From: Euborellia annulipes | Lineage: Eukaryota; Arthropoda; Insecta; Dermaptera; Anisolabididae | Reading direction: 5' to 3' | DNA length: 64,000 nt | Assembly: GCA_023213315.1 (NCBI GenBank) | Contig: JAKCPI010002958.1 | Span: 62,001 to 126,000, forward strand | Part shown: positions 22,592 to 34,590 of the stretch, one piece after another | How the letters are laid out: each line of letters starts with the position of its first letter | Numbering within the stretch: the stretch's first letter is position 1 | The notes under the pieces: generated by a model | What the model saw: only the letters and a program-made list of their open reading frames with translations | Database searches by the model: none | Told to the model about the DNA's origin: nothing | Position numbers and translations under genes: made by a program

Positions 22592-23072
22592 TTAAATAAA
22601 AAATAAATGAATTGATATTATAAAATGGTTCTTACCTTGAACAAAATATATAAAGAAAAATCAAATTAGATGTAATATTAAGTATTAGTTTTATTAACAA
22701 CTTGAAACAAAATTATAATTTAATAAATTTTTTATAAAAAATGTCCGCCTGGAATGAACTGAAAAGAAATAATAGATTTTTAAAAATATTTATATTGGAT
22801 TATATATGAAAATTTTTCATATATAATTGAAATGAAAATAAAATGGGCCTTACCATGAATAATTAAGTCGTTGAGAGCTTGTTAAAAGAAGAAAGCAAAC
22901 GTTTTTTAACGAAGAATTTGCCAGTTTGATTGGCTTCTATCATTCTATAGGTCATTTTGATAACTTACCTACCCCAACATGAAATTTAGAAGTTGAAGGA
23001 CAAACTTCAATGCATTTACATAGGGATTTATATGATAATGTTAAAAATATTAAAGTGAAATATTTTCTGTCA

Positions 23073-26000
23073 TCAAAAACTAGAAAATAAATTTAAGACC
23101 GATTTATTTTCCTATAAAAAAACAGAAAATAAAAATTCGTTAGTGAAAAATAAATAAATAAACAAGTGATTTTCTTAAATACCTTTTGTGATCGTGCTTT
23201 GCTAAAAACATTCCAAAATCGGAGAGTTTCGTCCCCAGCGCCTGTCACTATCGCTTCTCCATCAGGCGACATGGCAAGATAAAGTACCCGATAAGAATGT
23301 CCAGTTAATTTGGCTACCTGACTTAGACTAGGATATTTCCATACGAGAATTTGGTTCTGGGAATATCCATGTGTGCTCACCTGGAAGAAAAAAAATCATA
23401 TTTAAAATACACTAAAGAAAGAAAAACAAATCAGTATTGTTTTGTATAACAAAATATATAAATATTCAATTTGAAAGTCTATTATCAAAAATATCTCAGC
23501 CATGTCTTATAAAAATATGAGAGGAATCTACTATTTAAAACAAACAAGATAAGGACACAAATTTTTTTTCAAATAATGTTTATTTTTTCCTTAAGAAAAC
23601 AAATATTGTAAATGGAAATTAAAAATATCCTTAGAGGTAAAGAAAGTTAGAGGAGTGGAATTTTCTAAAGATTAGATCGTTAGGATCAGTGGCGTAACGT
23701 ACGCCCCCGCAGACCCCGCAATGCGGGCGGGCCCCGGACCTTGGGGGGCCCACGAGCCGGGCCGGGCTAAAAAACTGTATCTCCTCAGGGCTCCGGTAAA
23801 AACGGAAAAATTAAGATAAAAAAAAAAATTAATGAAAATTTGTCTTTGAAAGGGCCCGGGGCCCTCAGGGCTCCGGTAAAAACGGAAAAATTTAATGAAA
23901 ATTTGTCTTTGAGAGGGCCCGGGCCCTCAGGGTTCAAGGATATACTGTATTTTAAAAATATTTTTTGTAAGGTCTAATAATGGGGCCCGAAATAAAGGTT
24001 TGCGGGGGGGGGGGGCCCAGCTAAAAAACGTTACGCTAGTGGTTAGGATTTAAATATAATGAAAATATTCAAGATATCCTGGTTAACAGAATTTCTCAAT
24101 TTGTGGAAAAAATATTAAGAAGGGGCGCAATGGAGTGCAGAGCTGTTTCTTATACTTTATCAATTATATTCACGATATATAAATATATATTAACAAGTTT
24201 TCGTGACTAGTGTTTATTTATTGGTGGGTCAAACGTCCCGTTAAAGTAAATTTAAAATATATATATATACACTGCGCGTCAAAGAAAACGTAACATTTTG
24301 TTTCTTTTTAAAAAAGACTTGTTCTAATCTATCTTAATGATATTGTAATTTATTAAACATTTAATATAAAATATCTTATACAATTCAAAGTAAATTTAAC
24401 ACCAATACATATATCATTTTAATAAATAATTATAATTTAAATAAAATACTGTCGAAATTTTTTATTAACGCCAAATTTCTAAAATTTTAAAATAATCTTT
24501 CTATTTCAATTTCTCTCTATCTATTTTATTTATTTTATTTACAAAAACGAGATGTTCTAGATCTGATTTTATTGGAAATTCTTATAAAAACAAAATTTTT
24601 AACTAATATTCAAAAAAACATAACGAGATTAAGTGATTTGTCTCTCAAATTGAAAATCGACATATTTTTCTATTGTATTAAATTGATTTAAATGATTTGT
24701 ATATGTGTTAAACTTGTGTTTACTTAAGCCAGTCACACACGTGAAGGGCGACCTCAAGGAAAATGTCTCAAGGATTTCCTCTACGGAAACCTAGGACATA
24801 CACGGATAGGTGTTTTCTCAAAGAAATGGATTTGAGGATTTTCTCCAGGCCAACACACTAGATGTCTTTAATAAAATTTTATCATATTTTCCAAAATTTA
24901 TTTAAAATTTAATAAATATAGATACATTTTAAGAGAGAAAAAAAATATATATTATTTATATATTTATTTTAAAATCTTTTTCGGCATCTAGACCACATTC
25001 CTATTTATTTCAAATCATTGGTATCCAATTCATTTGAAATAAATATTTCTCGCTTGGGACGGGAAGCGAACCCGGGACCCCAGAAGCTAATATCATTTCT
25101 CTGAGACATGGGTCAAATATTCCAAATACACATTTTAAAATTCCCACTTGTGGCCGCCTATCGTGACCATACACGCAACGAAAAACTGACATAATTCCAG
25201 GTTAAGGAAAATATTATTAAATTTCAATCGGGATTTTTTAGCCTCAAGGCCGCTACCACACACAGTGAGGATTTTTCCTCAACGCGTGTACAGGGTGGGC
25301 CTTGAGAAAATCCCGATGGTGTGGTGGCTGGCTTTAGAAATGTATAAGATAATTCATATTATGTTTCTTAAATTAGAATATCATCATAGTTCTTCTTAAG
25401 AAGAAACAAAATGTTACATCAAGGAAGGGTTGCAGGAGCAGAGAGCCAAATTTTTTGCCTCTGATACATTTCTAAATATTAAATATTTGTCTCCTATTGA
25501 AGGCTTGTTTCGGGCAGTCTATTTTATTTCTTATTATAAATCCTAGCATTTTATTCACTTTTTTGGCATATGCAGAGAAAGTAAGAAAAATACACCAAGA
25601 TATATTATTTTAATAAAAATTTATCAACTTACCAATTCAGATGAATGTTTTGACCAGGCGAGATTACAAACTTGTGAGCCCGTATCAACAGATTGCATGG
25701 GTTGTCCAGTTAAAGTGTTCCAAAAACGGATACATCGGTCAGCTGTTCCTCCGCCACTAGCTAGCAATCCATGATGATGGGGTGACCAAGCAATTGCTGG
25801 AAAAATTAATTAATTACCAAAGATTCTTTTTTTTTTTTCAATTTTTATTAAAAATTAATAAATACCTCTTACAGCTGCCAAATGTTCAGTATAGGTTTGG
25901 ACAGGGAAAACCGAATGTAAATTCCAAACATACAGACGGTTTTCATTTCCTCCAGAAGCCAAATATTGCTTATCAGGAGACCATTTGAGTCCACAAACCT

Positions 26001-26567
26001 AAAATTTTTCATTAAATATTAAAATAAATCACAAATAAAATAGGAAAAATTAAAAAACGCTATATCAAAGACTACAAATATTGGAATTGGTATTCATAAA
26101 CTCTCTCAGTACTTAAGTTTTCAGTACCTATTTTTCACCAGTTCAAGATATTAAGCCTATGATTATTATATATATACAAAATGTAAAGAGACTTATCGCT
26201 CTAAACAGAAATGAACTAAGACTGATAAGTGGTCTTCTAACAGGACACTGTCCTTTAAAATATCATCTAATGAAGATGGGCAGAGCGGATGACGATATAT
26301 GTCGCCTCTGCAATCTGACAAAAGAAACGGCGGAACACATCATGTGCGAATGTATTGCACTAACCTGTCAAAGAAGGCTAATTTTCGAAAGGGCTGAAAT
26401 AAAACCTGAGGAAATATCAAAAGCCTCTCCAAAGAATATACTGGCCCTGGTAAAAGGGACGGGTCTATTCTAAGGACAGATATTGGACAACAAATGATAG
26501 AACAAAAGATCAACTAATGGTCGCAGTTCAAAGTGCCTTAGGTCCATAATAATAATAATAATAATAA

Positions 26568-26602
<35 letters not shown>

Positions 26603-29600
26603 GGGTCATCATTCTACAAAAATGGGTTAACTTTGGGGTCGAATTTGAAATGCACAATTTGTAACTTTGATTTCAATTGTTTGTAATGATTTTGATAGAC
26701 AATAAGTTAATTTTATTGTATCCATATAGTAACACTCAGATTTTTTTTTTGTATTAATATATAAGCTCATCAGCCTCTTAGTTATAAGGATAAAAAAACT
26801 TCCAGGGGACTGATGTTTTTTTTTATATAAAACACAAAAAATGTGCTAATTGATATGGAATACTTTTTTCTTTTATATATTAAATATAACAATGAAAAGA
26901 CAGCAAATCCAGTACTATTTATTTTTTATATACATTCATATTATTTAATTGGGTGAAATGAAAATCAAAACAAAAACATTAGAGAAATTTTTCAATTAAT
27001 ATTTATTAATAGACAATAACTTGTTTAGATTGTGTTATGTGTTAGACAAATGCAGTATAGTGACAGATACACCTGGTATGTTCCCAGCCCCAGAAAAATA
27101 ATTTTTCTAATGGTGATTTAATATAAGGTCCTCATGATTAAAAAATAGGGAGAAAAATCTTAATACTAATAGGTTGAGAGAATGTTATATTATTATTAAT
27201 AATAATATATATATGAAGTATATTACCAAGGGAAGTGTTTTTTGGTAAAAATAATTCCTATTAATCGTTGTTAGAAAATATCGATTCTTTCAAAAAACAA
27301 TCGTGAATAAACGAACCCGTTGTTGAGGAATATTTTTCAGGAAAATACTATTTTTTAACTTATTTGAATATAATCATCGTTTGGAAGTAATCGAAGCTTT
27401 TTAACAATCTATTATTTATAAAGAAAACAGCCATATTCACCACAGTATAATAACGCCTTATTTTTGGAAAAGTTTATGTGCAAGGAGTACTGTGGCATAG
27501 CTGAGTAAATGGGGCAATCCAGGGCTTTGTGATGATAAAAACATTTTGAGTATATGGAAATTGAAAGATCTATATTTGTTTTATTACCTCATTAAACAAT
27601 TATATTTTTTTATTATTTAATTTTGTGAAACCAAAGTCTAAATAAATTATTGTCAGTTAATATACCTTGTATGTATTAATGATTTAAAAAAAATAAAATA
27701 AAAGGTTTAATGGCATACTAAGAGAATTGTATTGTAACCCTTTTTAGTCTGTCTTTGTTTTGTAGTTTTAAAAGAGTTTAAGTCAATATTGTATTTATAT
27801 AAAAATATAGATTTGTAGAGGCCAAAGTATGAAGAGCCAACCCTAAGCATTTCGTAGTGTGTATTCAAAAATCAAAGGTCCACCCATACCAAAGATGAGC
27901 AAATTTATTTATTTATTTATTTATAGCCTTTTATTGGTTCTCTTTACAATAATGTTCATATATTTTTATATGTTTTTACATTAGAATTTAATATAGTTCA
28001 AAATGACATTATATTTAATTAATAATTTCGGTACTTTTCTTTATGGTGGAACCAGGCCCCTTAGGGCATAGGCCTCTCACAGGAACTTCCATGCCTCTCG
28101 TTGTCTGGCAACTCTCTGCCAATACCTTCCGGCTACCTTCGCGATGTCATCATCCCATCTTTTCATTTGTCTTCCCGTTTTCTTCTTCTTCCCGATAGGC
28201 CACCATTCAGTAATGCTCTTGGTCCATCTTCCATTCTAGCGAGGTGTCCTGCCCATTTTCATTTAATTTTCTTGATATGATAATTTATGTTTTTCATATT
28301 AGTTTTCTTATAGATGTCCTCTATTTTGATTTTGTCTTTTCTCTTGACGCCTAGGATGCTTCTTATCATTGCTCGCTGTGTTGTCTCTATACTTCTCTTT
28401 ACTTTTTCAGTCAGCGTCCATGTTTGCGCTCCATATATCATCGTAGGAACAACACATTTTTGAACCACCTTTACTTTTGAATCTAGCTTTACTTGGTTGT
28501 TTTTTAATATATATTTCTTGAACCAGAATGACTTCCAGCCCAAGCTTATTCTTCTGCCTATCTCTTCTCTGGTCCTATCTTCAAAACTGATGATTTGAAC
28601 AAGATACACAGTACTTTTTTTACACAGTATTGGTGGTTCATTCGTGTTCAACTTAATGCCATCCAGATCTCCATTCGTTATTATTGATGATTTCTGGCAA
28701 TTTATTTCCAACCCTATTTTCTGACTTTTATCTTTCAGCTCTCTAATTATCTTCATAATTTCGTTTTTTGATGTTCCTATTAGTACCACATCGTCCGCAA
28801 ATCTTAAGTTGTTTAAGTATTTTCCATTAATTTTCAACCCCATTTGTTCCCATTTCAGCTGTTTGAACATTTCTTCCAGTGCGCAATTGAATAGAAGTGG
28901 TGAAAGGGGATCTCCTTGCCTGACTCCCCTTCTTATTGGGAAAAATGGTCATGGTCCTGGTTCTTCCAAGACAATCCGAGCTCGGCAATCTTTATAAATG
29001 TTTTTTATTATTTATACGAAACTATTATCGACACCCTGTGAAATCATAGATTGAAAGAAGCTCTCTTGGTATATGGAGTCAAATGCTTTTTTATAATCTA
29101 AGAATGCCAGATATATCTCCATTTGATACTCTTTAGATTTTTCTACTATTTGGTTTATTACATGTAGATGGTCAATTGTGGAAAATCCTGCTCTAAATCC
29201 AGCTTGCTTCATTGGTTGGTTACAGTTCATCATTATTTGGATTCTGCTTTGTATTAATTTTAGAAATATTTTCCCTATGTTTGAAGAGATGGTTATAGGC
29301 CTATAGTTGTTTATATCGTTCGCATCCCCTTTTTTATATATTATAATAATATTGGATGAATGCCATTGTTTTGGGACAATTTTAGTTTTTAGTATGTTAT
29401 TAAATATTGTTATTAGAGGTTTTTTAAATATATTTGCATATTGCTTTATTGTTTCGTTTCTAATGCCATCTAAGCCAGGAGTTTTTTCTGGCTTAAGTTC
29501 TTTTATTATTTTGTTAATTTCTTTCTCTAGGAATTCAGGAATATTTTCATTTAATTGATTGCTGCAACTTGTCAATTTTAATTCGCTTAGAGCATAGAGG

Positions 29601-32600
29601 TTTTTATAATAGTCACTGGCTAGTTTGATAATAGTAGCACTATTATATTCAGGTTGCCCCTGTTTGTTTTTTAAACAGGTTATCATATGTTTATCACTAA
29701 ACAATGTTCGTTTTATTTTTTTTATTGATGTGTGTGGTTCTATTATTGATTTTATTATATTATCGTTGTATTTTTTTTAAATCATTTTTAATATTGTATT
29801 TGACTCTTTTACACATTAAATTATGCTCAAGTCGGTTTAATTGTGAGTTTCTTTTCATTTTTAATTTGTTTCTTAATTTAAAGAAGATGAGCAAATACGA
29901 ATTTTAATTTCAAAGAAAAACAGGAATATGTTCATTATCCGTTTTCCATGTAAAATAATTATAATTTTTGTTTATATTGAAAATAATATGAATAAGATAT
30001 AATTCATATTTTTTGGTTAAATGGCTTTATTTGTATAAGATACATTTCTGTGATCTTATAAAATACAGTTAACCGGAAAACATGAATTTTTTATTTAATA
30101 AGAACAATTGTGAAAGTTTCAACTCCTAATTTATACCTCTTGCCTATGGCTGACGAGCCGTCTTTCTGCAACAATTGAGGGACTCCTAGCATCTCTTTGA
30201 AGTATTAATCTATCACGACTTCCAGAGGAGAGGACATCGCCATTCCAAGCTAAAGCACCTACTCGGGCTGAATGGCCTGCCATTTGATTCACTTGTTTAT
30301 TTACAGCTACATCCCATACTTGTACATAACCATGATGTGTTCCAACTGAAACGAGATTACCCTGGCAACAAAAAATTTACAAATTATAAATAATAATAAT
30401 AATATAAATAATAATAAGATACTACATACCCTTTCGTTCCAACCAACTGAAGTAATTGAATTTCCATCACCTGATAAATCACAAAGTCTTGTTACTTGGC
30501 TAGTACAGGCTGACCATAAATAAACACAGCTTCCCAAACCTACACTTAGAACATTCTGAGATGACCAATCCACTAAATTTAAATAAAAATCATCTTGAAG
30601 TTCAGGAGCATCAAGTACCTAGATTCAAATAAATATGGCATTTTATATTTACTAGCTATTGTATTATAAAGTTATAAACAAATACAATTTTTATATTAAT
30701 ATATACCTTAAAGGGAATTTTCGAAATTTTTCTTGTAGCTTTCCTAGGAGATCTAAGTAATTTTGGTCTCCTGGTAGTGACAAATGACATTGGATGAGAA
30801 GATCTTGCTAGAGATTCGTCAGCTTTAAATTGGTTTTCAAGTGGTGAAAGAAGCTAAAATAATATTTTAAAATAGATATCAGAATTGTTATTATTAATGA
30901 ATCAACAATTTTTTTAGTTTAAATGTGATTATTTTGTAAAATATACTATGTCATAGTATACCGAAAAAATTGTTTATTACAGAACAAAGTGTTATTCGCA
31001 GTTATGCGCAGCTCCCATGGGGAAGGACCACATCCCCCCTAAGGGACTGAGATCATTACATTAAGAAGTACTGATCCATGTTTTATAATGTGATGGTAGG
31101 CTATATCTTACTTGAAATATATCACATGGTCTCAGAGTTGTTGTTTCTTCTGATTGCCCACTAATATCTTCAACTGAATCTAATTCATTTTTTAATAGAC
31201 AAGAGTAAGGGGGTGCATCTCGACGTCCTTCGCCGTTATCTCGGGCTTGATCATCAGCTTTCCTAGGAGATCTAAGTAATTTTGGTCTCCTGGTAGTGAC
31301 AAATGACATTGGATGAGAAGGTCTTGCTAGAGATTCGTCAGCTTTAAATCGGTTTTCAAGTGGTGAAAGAAGCTAAAATAATATTTTAAAATAGATATCA
31401 GAATTGTTATTATTAATGAATCAACAATTTTTTTAGTTTAAATGTGATTATTTTGTAAAATATACTATGTCATAGTATACCGAAAAAATTGTTTATTACA
31501 GAACAAAGTGTTATTCGCAGTTATGCGCAGCTCCCATGGGGAAGGACCACATCCCCCCCTAAGGGACTGAGATCATTACATTAAGAAGTACTGATCCATG
31601 TTTTATAATGTGATGGTAGGCTATATCTTACTTGAAATATATCACATGGTCTCAGAGTTGTTGTTTCTTCTGATTGCCCACTAATATCTTCAACTGAATC
31701 TAATTCATTTTTTAATAGACAAGAGTAAGGGGGTGCATCTCGACGTCCTTCGCCGTTATCTCGGGCTTGATCATCAGCTTTCCTAGGAGATCTAAGTAAT
31801 TTTGGTCTCCTGGTAGTGACAAATGACATTGGATGAGAAGATCTTGCTAGAGATTCGTCAGCTTTAAATCGGTTTTCAAGTGGTGAAAGAAGCTAAAATA
31901 ATATTTTAAAATAGATATCAGAATTGTTATTATTAATGAATCAACAATTTTTTTAGTTTAAATGTGATTATTTTGTAAAATATACTATGTCATAGGATAC
32001 CGAAAAAATTGTTTATTACAGAACAAAGTGTTATTCGCAGTTATGCGCAGCTCCCATGGGGAAGGACCACATCCCCCCTAAGGGACTGAGATCATTACAT
32101 TAAGAAGTACTGATCCATGTTTTATAATGTGATGGTAGGCTATATCTTACTTGAAATATATCACATGGTCTCAGAGTTGTTGTTTCTTCTGATTGCCCAC
32201 TAATATCTTCAACTGAATCTAATTCATTTTTTAATAGACAAGAGTAAGGGGGTGCATCTCGACGTCCTTCGCCGTTATCTCGGGCTTGATCATCAGCTTT
32301 CCTAGGAGATCTAAGTAATTTTGGTCTCCTGGTAGTGACAAATGACATTGGATGAGAAGGTCTTGCTAGAGATTCGTCAGCTTTAAATCGGTTTTCAAGT
32401 GGTGAAAGAAGCTAAAATAATATTTTAAAATAGATATCAGAATTGTTATTATTAATGAATCAACAATTTTTTTAGTTTAAATGTGATTATTTTGTAAAAT
32501 ATACTATGTCATAGTATACCGAAAAAATTGTTTATTACAGAACAAAGTGTTATTCGCAGTTATGCGCAGCTCCCATGGGGAAGGACCACATCCCCCCTAA

Positions 32601-32828
32601 GGGACTGAGATCATTACATTAAGAAGTACTGATCCATGTTTTATAATGTGATGGTAGGCTATATCTTACTTGAAATATATCACATGGTCTCAGAGCTCTT
32701 CTTTCTTCTGATTGCCCACGAATATCTTCAACTGAATCTAATTCATTTTTTAATAGACAAGAGTAAGGGGGTGCATCTCGACGTCCTTCGCCGTTATCTC
32801 GGTCTTGATCATCACTATTGTTTTTCGC
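23073..32828 (-). CDS. fzr: Truncated and expanded fizzy-related/Cdh1 paralog
   Basis: Exons on the minus strand: 32670-32828 (exon 3), three chimeric exons 32151-32411, 31632-31892 and 31112-31372, then 30707-30853, 30430-30618, 30137-30361, 25866-25998, 25633-25796, 23183-23380 and 23073-23111. All join in phase with GT/AG sites and no internal stop, giving about 678 codons from exon 3. WD40 sequence is intact ([59 protein letters not shown]). Exons 1-2 with the C-box (DRFIPTR in the other copy) are missing because the duplication ends in intron 2. The last exon reads SVLNLFSSF then TGA, so the Ile-Arg tail that docks on APC3/Cdc27 is gone. Residue changes against copy 2 include Gly to Ser in RLVSHRQE. 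It may be an expressed APC/C-adaptor variant with a new 5' end, a substrate decoy, or a pseudogene still too young to have gained stops. Confidence 0.85.
23687..24041. mobile_element. hAT-type element in last large intron of fzr copy 1
   Basis: The inverted ends CAGTGGCGTAACGT and ACGTTACGCTAGTG are flanked by an exact GTTAGGAT duplication (23679-23686 and 24042-24049). Copy 2 has the empty site with a single GTTAGGAT at 53257-53264, so insertion followed duplication. The interior is GC-rich with an internal direct repeat (CTCAGGGCTCCGGTAAAAAC, twice). Confidence 0.92.
24965..25110 (-). repeat. tRNA-derived SINE, second copy
   Basis: The same tRNA-like head as at 12.7 kb is present (GGGTTCGCTTCCCGTCCC on the minus strand), with the same tail (ATTTATTTCAAATGAATTGG). 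It lies in an intron of fzr copy 1, inside a 1.1-kb stretch (about 24150-25250) that copy 2 lacks. Confidence 0.6.
26170..26572 (+). mobile_element. 3' fragment of a LINE with a TAA-repeat tail
   Basis: The open stretch to a stop at 26471-26473 encodes [20 protein letters not shown] and then a CRLC...[10 protein letters not shown] zinc-knuckle-like block. These follow RNase H in I/R1/Loa-type LINEs. It ends in about ten AAT repeats (26549-26573). It is inserted in the AT repeat of fzr intron 6; copy 2 (about 54630) lacks it. It is extremely 5' truncated. Confidence 0.75.
27906..29883 (-). mobile_element. RTE-like LINE, 5' truncated, with 13-bp target duplication
   Basis: Minus-strand reverse transcriptase is split by frameshifts. 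About 29704-29012 carries [33 protein letters not shown] and [11 protein letters not shown]. Then [16 protein letters not shown] lies near 28920, and 28870-28259 carries [16 protein letters not shown]. An RTE-style C-terminal region follows ([16 protein letters not shown]). The tail is an AAAT repeat at the left end. AAGATGAGCAAAT flanks both sides (27893-27905 and 29884-29896), and copy 2 has this once at 55930-55942. It sits inside fzr intron 6 in the same orientation as the gene. It is not active. Confidence 0.9.
30707..32828 (-). repeat. Tandem array of chimeric fzr exons, 519-520 bp period
   Basis: Three near-identical units, each an exon of 261 bp plus an intron of about 258 bp, have exon starts at 32411, 31892 and 31372. 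Each exon opens with exon-4 sequence ([20 protein letters not shown] to KLLRSPRKA). It then switches directly to exon-3 sequence ([20 protein letters not shown] to LRPCDIFQ), for 87 codons with phase 0 at both ends. Full exon 3 precedes the array and full exon 4 (30707-30853, ending [11 protein letters not shown]) follows it. Units differ at a handful of bases, so amplification is recent. The fused junction gives four LRSPRK motifs in one predicted protein. Confidence 0.9.
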
Positions 32829-33152
32829 CTAAAAAAAATAAAAACCAATTAATTATAATGTAAAATTAAAATATTTTTACACAGAGAACCGAACTAAAAA
32901 TAAAAAAGTATTTTTTGTAATTTAAACAAAATAAAAACCATCAAGATGGGAAATTCACTTTCTTTGATCTACAGTACGTTAATTGAACATTTCGAAATCA
33001 TTGATAGAGTGTCAAATTTCAACAAACGAGATAAAATGTTAAATTTATCCGTGTATTTGAAATCATTTACTCCAGAAAAACATATAAAATGAGGGTAGTC
33101 AACAGTATTTAAATATCTTAAATAATTAGTAAATTTGGAAAGTTATTCTTCT

Positions 33153-33900
33153 TTATTTTATTAAAATATTTATGAAATTTAAAATTTTTATTTTTTTTTA
33201 AACATATCTTGAAAGGAATCATTGGGAAAATTATTTAGACTTGAATATATTAAATGTTTTATTTTAAAACTTTTTAAACACAAATAAAAATCCAGGAACA
33301 TTAGCTTATCTTAAGCTATTAAATATCTAGTGACTTATTTAAAAAAAAAAAAAAAAAAAAAAAAACAAAGGATTATCTAAGTTAAATTTAACAAAGAAGG
33401 AAGTAATATTAAAAAAAAAATGTCTGATAATGAAAAAGAAAATTAAGAAGATTATGTATTGGAAAATTACACAAGTTTTCAATTTGTTTTTTTATTTCGA
33501 AATGGTCAGAATTAAGAAGGGACAAAGCAATGTCAGATTAGGAATTGTATAAATTGTAAACATAATCCTGAAAATGGCAAAACAATTAATTATATAGAAA
33601 GAAAATTATTAACATTGAAAGCTGATGGCAGTCAGAAAATGTTTATATATATTAGGTCTTAAATTCGTAGTGACCTTCTTTATTTTAAAACTAAGTACAT
33701 AATTTATTTCACAAATTTCTTTCTCCATTTTATAGAGATTTTTTTGAGATTTTAAAACGAACCAACGGAGGGGGAGGGGGTTTGAGCCCGGAATTCATAC
33801 ACTGAACATGACCTACGTACGCCTTGGATACTTTATCTACAAATAGAATTAGATGCTTTTTCAATAGTATTTTTAAAAGAGAAAAATAAGTATGAAATGT
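33153..33900. repeat. Segment S, second copy, joined to fzr intron 2
   Basis: This begins directly after fzr intron-2 sequence (GGAAAGTTATTCTTC) and matches 19636 onward, without the hAT insertion. The same intron-2/S junction is found at about 49570. It marks the right breakpoint of copy 1. Confidence 0.75.
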
Positions 33901-34556
33901 TAAAAAAGAGATATGTTTTGAAACTGAAAATGAAAAAAAAAAGAGATATGTTTTCTCCGAAACAATCAAAGACAGAAATAAAATAAAAAAAAATGGGAAT
34001 TTAAATAATAATTGATTTTTAATCTAATAAAAAGAAAAAGATTTAAATTCCGTTACCATGGCAACCATTTCTATCTTTCCTATGAAGAACAAGAGTAAAG
34101 TGGTCTTCAGAAGATTTCAACGGCAAATTGAGAATATACATTTTAAAGAGCATCTAAAAAATAATTGATTTATGAATTTTAAAAAAAATCCTTGGAGGGA
34201 ATTTTGAGAAAATGGAAAAAAACTGAAAAAGTACATCAGTAAAGTACTAGTACTTTTTGGCCGATTTTGTTCAAAAGCTTATTTTGAGCGTGTGGGAAGG
34301 TACGTAAGTTAAATATAAAATTTCAATCCGGTAGCTCAATTCCTTCATGCTAAAAATCTGTCCACACATACGGACACACACAAGCACACACGCACGCACA
34401 CACACACAGACCAATTTGCGGGACCCACTTTTTTGGACTCAGGGGACCTCAAAACAGGTATATCCATCAAAATCTCGACATCGAATTTTTGACATGATCG
34501 CAATACTTTCTCTCTCTATATATTTCATATATAGGCTAAGAGAAAGTAAAAATAAA
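33900..34556 (+). repeat. R1 interspersed repeat between the duplicated copies
   Basis: This copy shows the upstream R1 body (GATATGTTTTCTCCGAAACA, GTTACCATGGCAACC, AAGAACAAGAGTAAAGTGGT), then AAGTACTAGTACTTTTTGGCC, a CACACAAGCACACACGCACG tract, the GGACTCAGGGGACCTC block and the terminal AGAGAAAGTAAAAAT. The palindromic head is missing. It separates segment S from the hAT transposase remnant. Confidence 0.8.
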
Positions 34557-34590
34557 CAAATAATATAGTTTAACATTTTTAATGAACATT

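Larger units (their letters stand above)
12106..33152. repeat. Segmental duplication, copy 1 (left)
   Basis: This is the left member of a large direct duplication whose partner is about 35745-57636. Long stretches align with few mismatches: 12380-14820 with 36700-42940, 15940-16600 with 42950-43590, 17030-18750 with 45300-47890, 19150-20735 with 47910-50665, 23080-33150 with 52660-57636. Differences are mostly whole insertions or deletions. Copy 1 keeps the intact aPKC exons 1-2 and a truncated, expanded fzr. The right edge lies in fzr intron 2, which explains why fzr exons 1-2 are absent here. An alternative cause for such a pattern is an unmerged haplotype in the assembly. Confidence 0.85.

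Noticed and set aside
28809..29907. Plus-strand ORFs opposite the RTE-like LINE
   Set aside because: They are shadows of the minus-strand reverse transcriptase, which has clear family motifs.
30990..32840. CRISPR-like or satellite interpretation of the 519-bp tandem units
   Set aside because: Each unit contains a phase-0 exon with splice sites and recognisable fzr protein; the period equals exon plus intron. It is an exon duplication array.
32636..32863. Plus-strand ORF over fzr exon 3 and its copy at 49051-49284
   Set aside because: Antisense shadow of a recognised exon; conserved only because the exon is.
34347..34568. ORFs of 60-80 codons across R1 repeats (also near 1924, 3730, 35823, 38087-38316)
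   Set aside because: They recur wherever the repeat occurs, on either strand, start at non-ATG or arbitrary codons, and contain CA-repeat translations. No conserved domain or splice context.
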